NCBI GenBank assembly: GCA_963756025.1
Contig: CAVWMF010000008.1
Span: forward strand, 434,001 to 498,000
Source: Bog-473 sp963756025
GTDB taxonomy: Bacteria; Actinomycetota; Acidimicrobiia; Acidimicrobiales; RAAP-2
Direction: 5' to 3'
DNA length: 64,000 bases
Shown here: piece by piece, positions 61,965-64,000 of the stretch
Layout: the number at the start of each line of letters is the position of its first letter
How positions within the stretch are numbered: position 1 is the first letter of the stretch
Made by a program: the position numbers and the translations under genes
The notes under the pieces: model-generated
What the model saw: the letters and a program-made list of their open reading frames with translations, nothing else
The model's database searches: none
What the model was told of the DNA's origin: nothing

Positions 61965-61966
61965 GG

Positions 61967-63010
61967 GTGGGGGTCGGCTGGAAGGGGGTCATGGAGGAGT
62001 ACCGCTCGCTCCTGCCCATTCGCAGCGACACACCCGTGATCACCTTGCTCGAGGGTGGGACGCCCCTGGTCCCGGCGCCCCGGTTGTCCGAGCGTGTCGG
62101 CGCCCATGTCTGGTTGAAGGTCGAAGGCGCGAACCCGACCGGGTCCTTCAAGGACCGCGGGATGACGATGGCCATCTCCATGGCGGTCGAGGAGGGCGCG
62201 AAAGCAGTGGTGTGCGCGTCCACCGGGAATACGTCTGCGTCGGCCGCCGCCTACGCCGCACGCGCCGGTCTCGTCTGCGTGGTGCTCATCCCCGAAGGTC
62301 ACATCGCGTTGGGTAAGTTGGCCCAGGCACTGATACATGGCGCACGGGTCCTCCAGGTGCGCGGCAACTTCGATCAGCTGCTGACGATCGTCCGTGAGCT
62401 TCCCGATCATGCGCCGATCACTGTCGTCAACTCGGTCAACCCGCACCGCATCGAAGGGCAGAAGACAGGGGCGTTCGAGATCGTCGATGTCTTGGGCGAC
62501 GCTCCCGATGTGCACTGCATACCTGTCGGCAACGCCGGCAACATCACCGCGTACTGGCGGGGCTATCTGCAGTACAAGGAGACCGGGCGCGCCACGAAGC
62601 TGCCGCGCATGCTCGGGTTCCAGGCGGCCGGCGCCGCCCCGATCGTCCTGGGCCATCCGGTGGAGCATCCCGATACCATCGCCACGGCGATCCGGATCGG
62701 CAACCCGGCGAGCTGGTACTCGGCCACGGCGGCGGCCAGCGAGTCGGGCGGCTCCATCACCGCGGTCACCGATCAGGAAATCCTCGGTGCGTACACATTT
62801 CTGGCTCAGCAGGAATCGGTCTTCTGCGAGGCCGCATCGGCGGCGTCGGTGGCCGGATTGATGAAGGTGGGGGTGCCGGAGGGGTCCACCGTCGTCTGCG
62901 TCCTCACGGGCCATGGGCTCAAAGACCCTGACCTGGCCATCGGGCAGATCACCGTGCCCTCGGTCGTGGATCTGGATCTCGATGTCATTCTCGCCGAACT
63001 TTCCCTGTAG
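61967..63010 (+). CDS. thrC: Threonine synthase
   Basis: A 347-residue PLP enzyme converting O-phosphohomoserine to threonine. NPTGSFKDRGMTMAI holds the PLP Lys; STGNTSASAAAYAARAGL; PVGNAGNITAYWRGYLQY; and a C-terminal TVVCVLTGHGLKDPD are typical of the short actinobacterial ThrC. GTG start 61967 lies 2 bp after hom. thrB, usually next, is not present before rho here. Confidence 0.95.
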   Translation: MGVGWKGVMEEYRSLLPIRSDTPVITLLEGGTPLVPAPRLSERVGAHVWLKVEGANPTGSFKDRGMTMAISMAVEEGAKAVVCASTGNTSASAAAYAARAGLVCVVLIPEGHIALGKLAQALIHGARVLQVRGNFDQLLTIVRELPDHAPITVVNSVNPHRIEGQKTGAFEIVDVLGDAPDVHCIPVGNAGNITAYWRGYLQYKETGRATKLPRMLGFQAAGAAPIVLGHPVEHPDTIATAIRIGNPASWYSATAAASESGGSITAVTDQEILGAYTFLAQQESVFCEAASAASVAGLMKVGVPEGSTVVCVLTGHGLKDPDLAIGQITVPSVVDLDLDVILAELSL

Positions 63011-63263
63011 AATGGGGGAGGTTCACCCGGAGCGGCTCCCGATCGGAATTCGGAGGGTGTTGGCATAGTCGGTGTGGCCCCGCTAATGTACGTATATCCC
63101 CACTGCGCTTTGGAAGCGCTCCCGCGGGTACCAGAAGGTCCCGGGTGTTTCTTGCAGAGGTGATCGGGGGAAGGTGCGGTATGCATCCTTTCTCCTCCCT
63201 AATTTCACTCGCCGCGCCCGGACATCCCGTGCCGGTGATAACCCTCTATGGAAGAGGAGCCCG
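63011..63263 (+). promoter_or_regulatory. Long rho leader region
   Basis: A 253-bp space with no convincing gene. GGAGC-G-GCTCC (63029-63039) follows the thrC stop. Rho genes are often controlled by their own leader, so a regulatory 5' untranslated region is likely but not visible in detail. Confidence 0.4.
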
Positions 63264-64000
63264 ATGACTGCGGAACAGCAGCTCGAAAGATCGGTACTCG
63301 AAGGCAAGGAGCGAGACGAGCTCAGTGCCATCGCCCAGGCCATGTCGCTCAAGACGACGACCCGGACCAAGAAGGCCGACATCATTGATCGAATACTCGA
63401 CGCCACCGGTGTGACCAGCAACGGCGAGGCCCACGGCACCAACGGCTCGTCCAACGGCGATGCATCCGGCGGCACCACCAATGGGAGCGCCAACGGCGCC
63501 AAGCCGGCTCGACGGGCCCGGTCCGCCGCCGCGGCGACGGTGGTCGCGGAGCCTGAGGCGTCCGTCGAAGCGGCGCCCGTGACCGAGTCACCAAAGGCCG
63601 ACGAGCCCGTCGCCAGCGCTCCGAGCGACAGCAGCCCGGCTGTGTTCGTCGAGCCGCCCGAGCTCTCGGACGGGAACGACTCGAGCGCGCCGCAGCAGAA
63701 CGGCCAGAGCGCGCCGACGCACCAGCAGAACCGGAATCGGCCCAATCAGGGTCAGCAGAATCAGAACAATCGCAACAACCAGAACAACAACCAGAACAAC
63801 CAGAACAACAACCAGGGCGACGGGGGCGACCTCGGCAACCGGCGTGGGCGCCGGCGCCGTGGCCGTGAGCGCGGGGTCGGCCGGCGAACTGCAGGGGGGC
63901 GGCGGGCAGGAGCAGCCGTACTCAGGCGAGATGGTCGAGGTCAAGGGCATGCTCGACCTGCGCGACGAAGGCTACGGATTCCTGCGTTGCGGTGGGTACC
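63264..64000 (+). CDS. rho: Transcription termination factor Rho, N-terminal part
   Basis: Cut by the window end. VLEGKERDELSAIAQAMSLK, TRTKKADIIDRILDATG is the Rho N-terminal helix bundle. A low-complexity insert follows, first Ala/Ser/Thr/Gly-rich, then an Asn/Gln run (about residues 155-190, for example NQGQQNQNNRNNQNNN), then Arg-rich RRGRRRRGRERG. The primary RNA-binding domain starts YSGEMVEVKGMLDLRDEGY. It is in another frame, with one extra base near 63880. Long inserts are normal in actinobacterial Rho. ATPase domain lies outside. Confidence 0.9.
   Translation, partial: MTAEQQLERSVLEGKERDELSAIAQAMSLKTTTRTKKADIIDRILDATGVTSNGEAHGTNGSSNGDASGGTTNGSANGAKPARRARSAAAATVVAEPEASVEAAPVTESPKADEPVASAPSDSSPAVFVEPPELSDGNDSSAPQQNGQSAPTHQQNRNRPNQGQQNQNNRNNQNNNQNNQNNNQGDGGDLGNRRGRRRRGRERGVGRRTAGGRRAGAAVLRRDGRGQGHARPARRRLRIPALRWV

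Noticed and set aside
63083..63745. Minus-strand frame over rho
   Set aside because: It is the complement of the low-complexity Rho insert.
1..64000. Many long antisense and out-of-frame open frames
   Set aside because: Rich in Arg, Pro and Ala as expected from high-GC shadows, with no family motifs.

Overview
The window is high-GC actinobacterial chromosome, most likely from the class Acidimicrobiia (or an assembled metagenome bin of that class). The main reasons are a secreted protein built of glycine-rich ATPDGKGYWL-type repeats that I associate with this group, mycofactocin-type short-chain dehydrogenases, F420-type proteins, DUF3151 and DUF5134 proteins, and an argS / tRNA-Arg(CCG) / lysA-hom-thrC / rho gene set arranged as in Actinobacteria.

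Layout. 1-20 kb is ordinary chromosome: an AraC-type regulator (cut by the window edge), a PaaI-type thioesterase and FrhB-like iron-sulfur protein, an Fpg-family DNA glycosylase, a BCP peroxiredoxin, a DEAD-box helicase with a PIG-L deacetylase, aconitase, a repeat/CHAP secreted protein, arginyl-tRNA synthetase, an SDR, a desaturase with a divergent PaaX-type regulator, and a MarR-ABC-ABC exporter operon. Nearly every gene here carries at least one single-base indel (about 22 in 19.7 kb). Almost none occur from 19.8 to 63.8 kb, so most are probably assembly or sequencing errors.

19.6-41 kb is an accessory catabolic region: thioesterases, VOC proteins, a secreted GDSL hydrolase, an amidohydrolase, a MarR/FAD oxidoreductase divergent pair, an alcohol dehydrogenase, two mycofactocin-coupled SDRs around a cytochrome P450, a BlaI-controlled membrane pair, two DUF202 proteins, PPK2 with adenylate kinase, a Ddn-like F420 protein, a CoA transferase, a TIGR03084 protein and a Baeyer-Villiger monooxygenase. 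Several genes have clear inverted-repeat operators next to them.

41-47 kb is mobile debris: a beta-helix secreted protein, a patatin remnant, and an IS21 istB gene whose two ends lie 3.2 kb apart. Between them is a compact integrase / small HTH / five-zinc-ribbon integrase-like operon with overlapping start and stop codons.

47.6-59.2 kb is a genomic island at the 3' end of tRNA-Arg(CCG). It is bounded by the tRNA and an exact 41-bp copy of its 3' part, with further short copies at both edges. It carries an AAA/DUF4143 ATPase with a 23-bp iteron promoter, a four-gene Wadjet-type anti-plasmid system (DUF2397, DUF2398, SMC-like TIGR02680 ATPase, DUF2399 nuclease), and an IS481 element sitting among the att copies.

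59.2-64 kb returns to core genes: tRNA-Arg, lysA, hom, thrC and the start of rho, which has an Asn/Gln-rich insert. In many Actinobacteria argS and lysA are neighbours. Here they are 48 kb apart, so most of the window may be DNA gained or rearranged between them.
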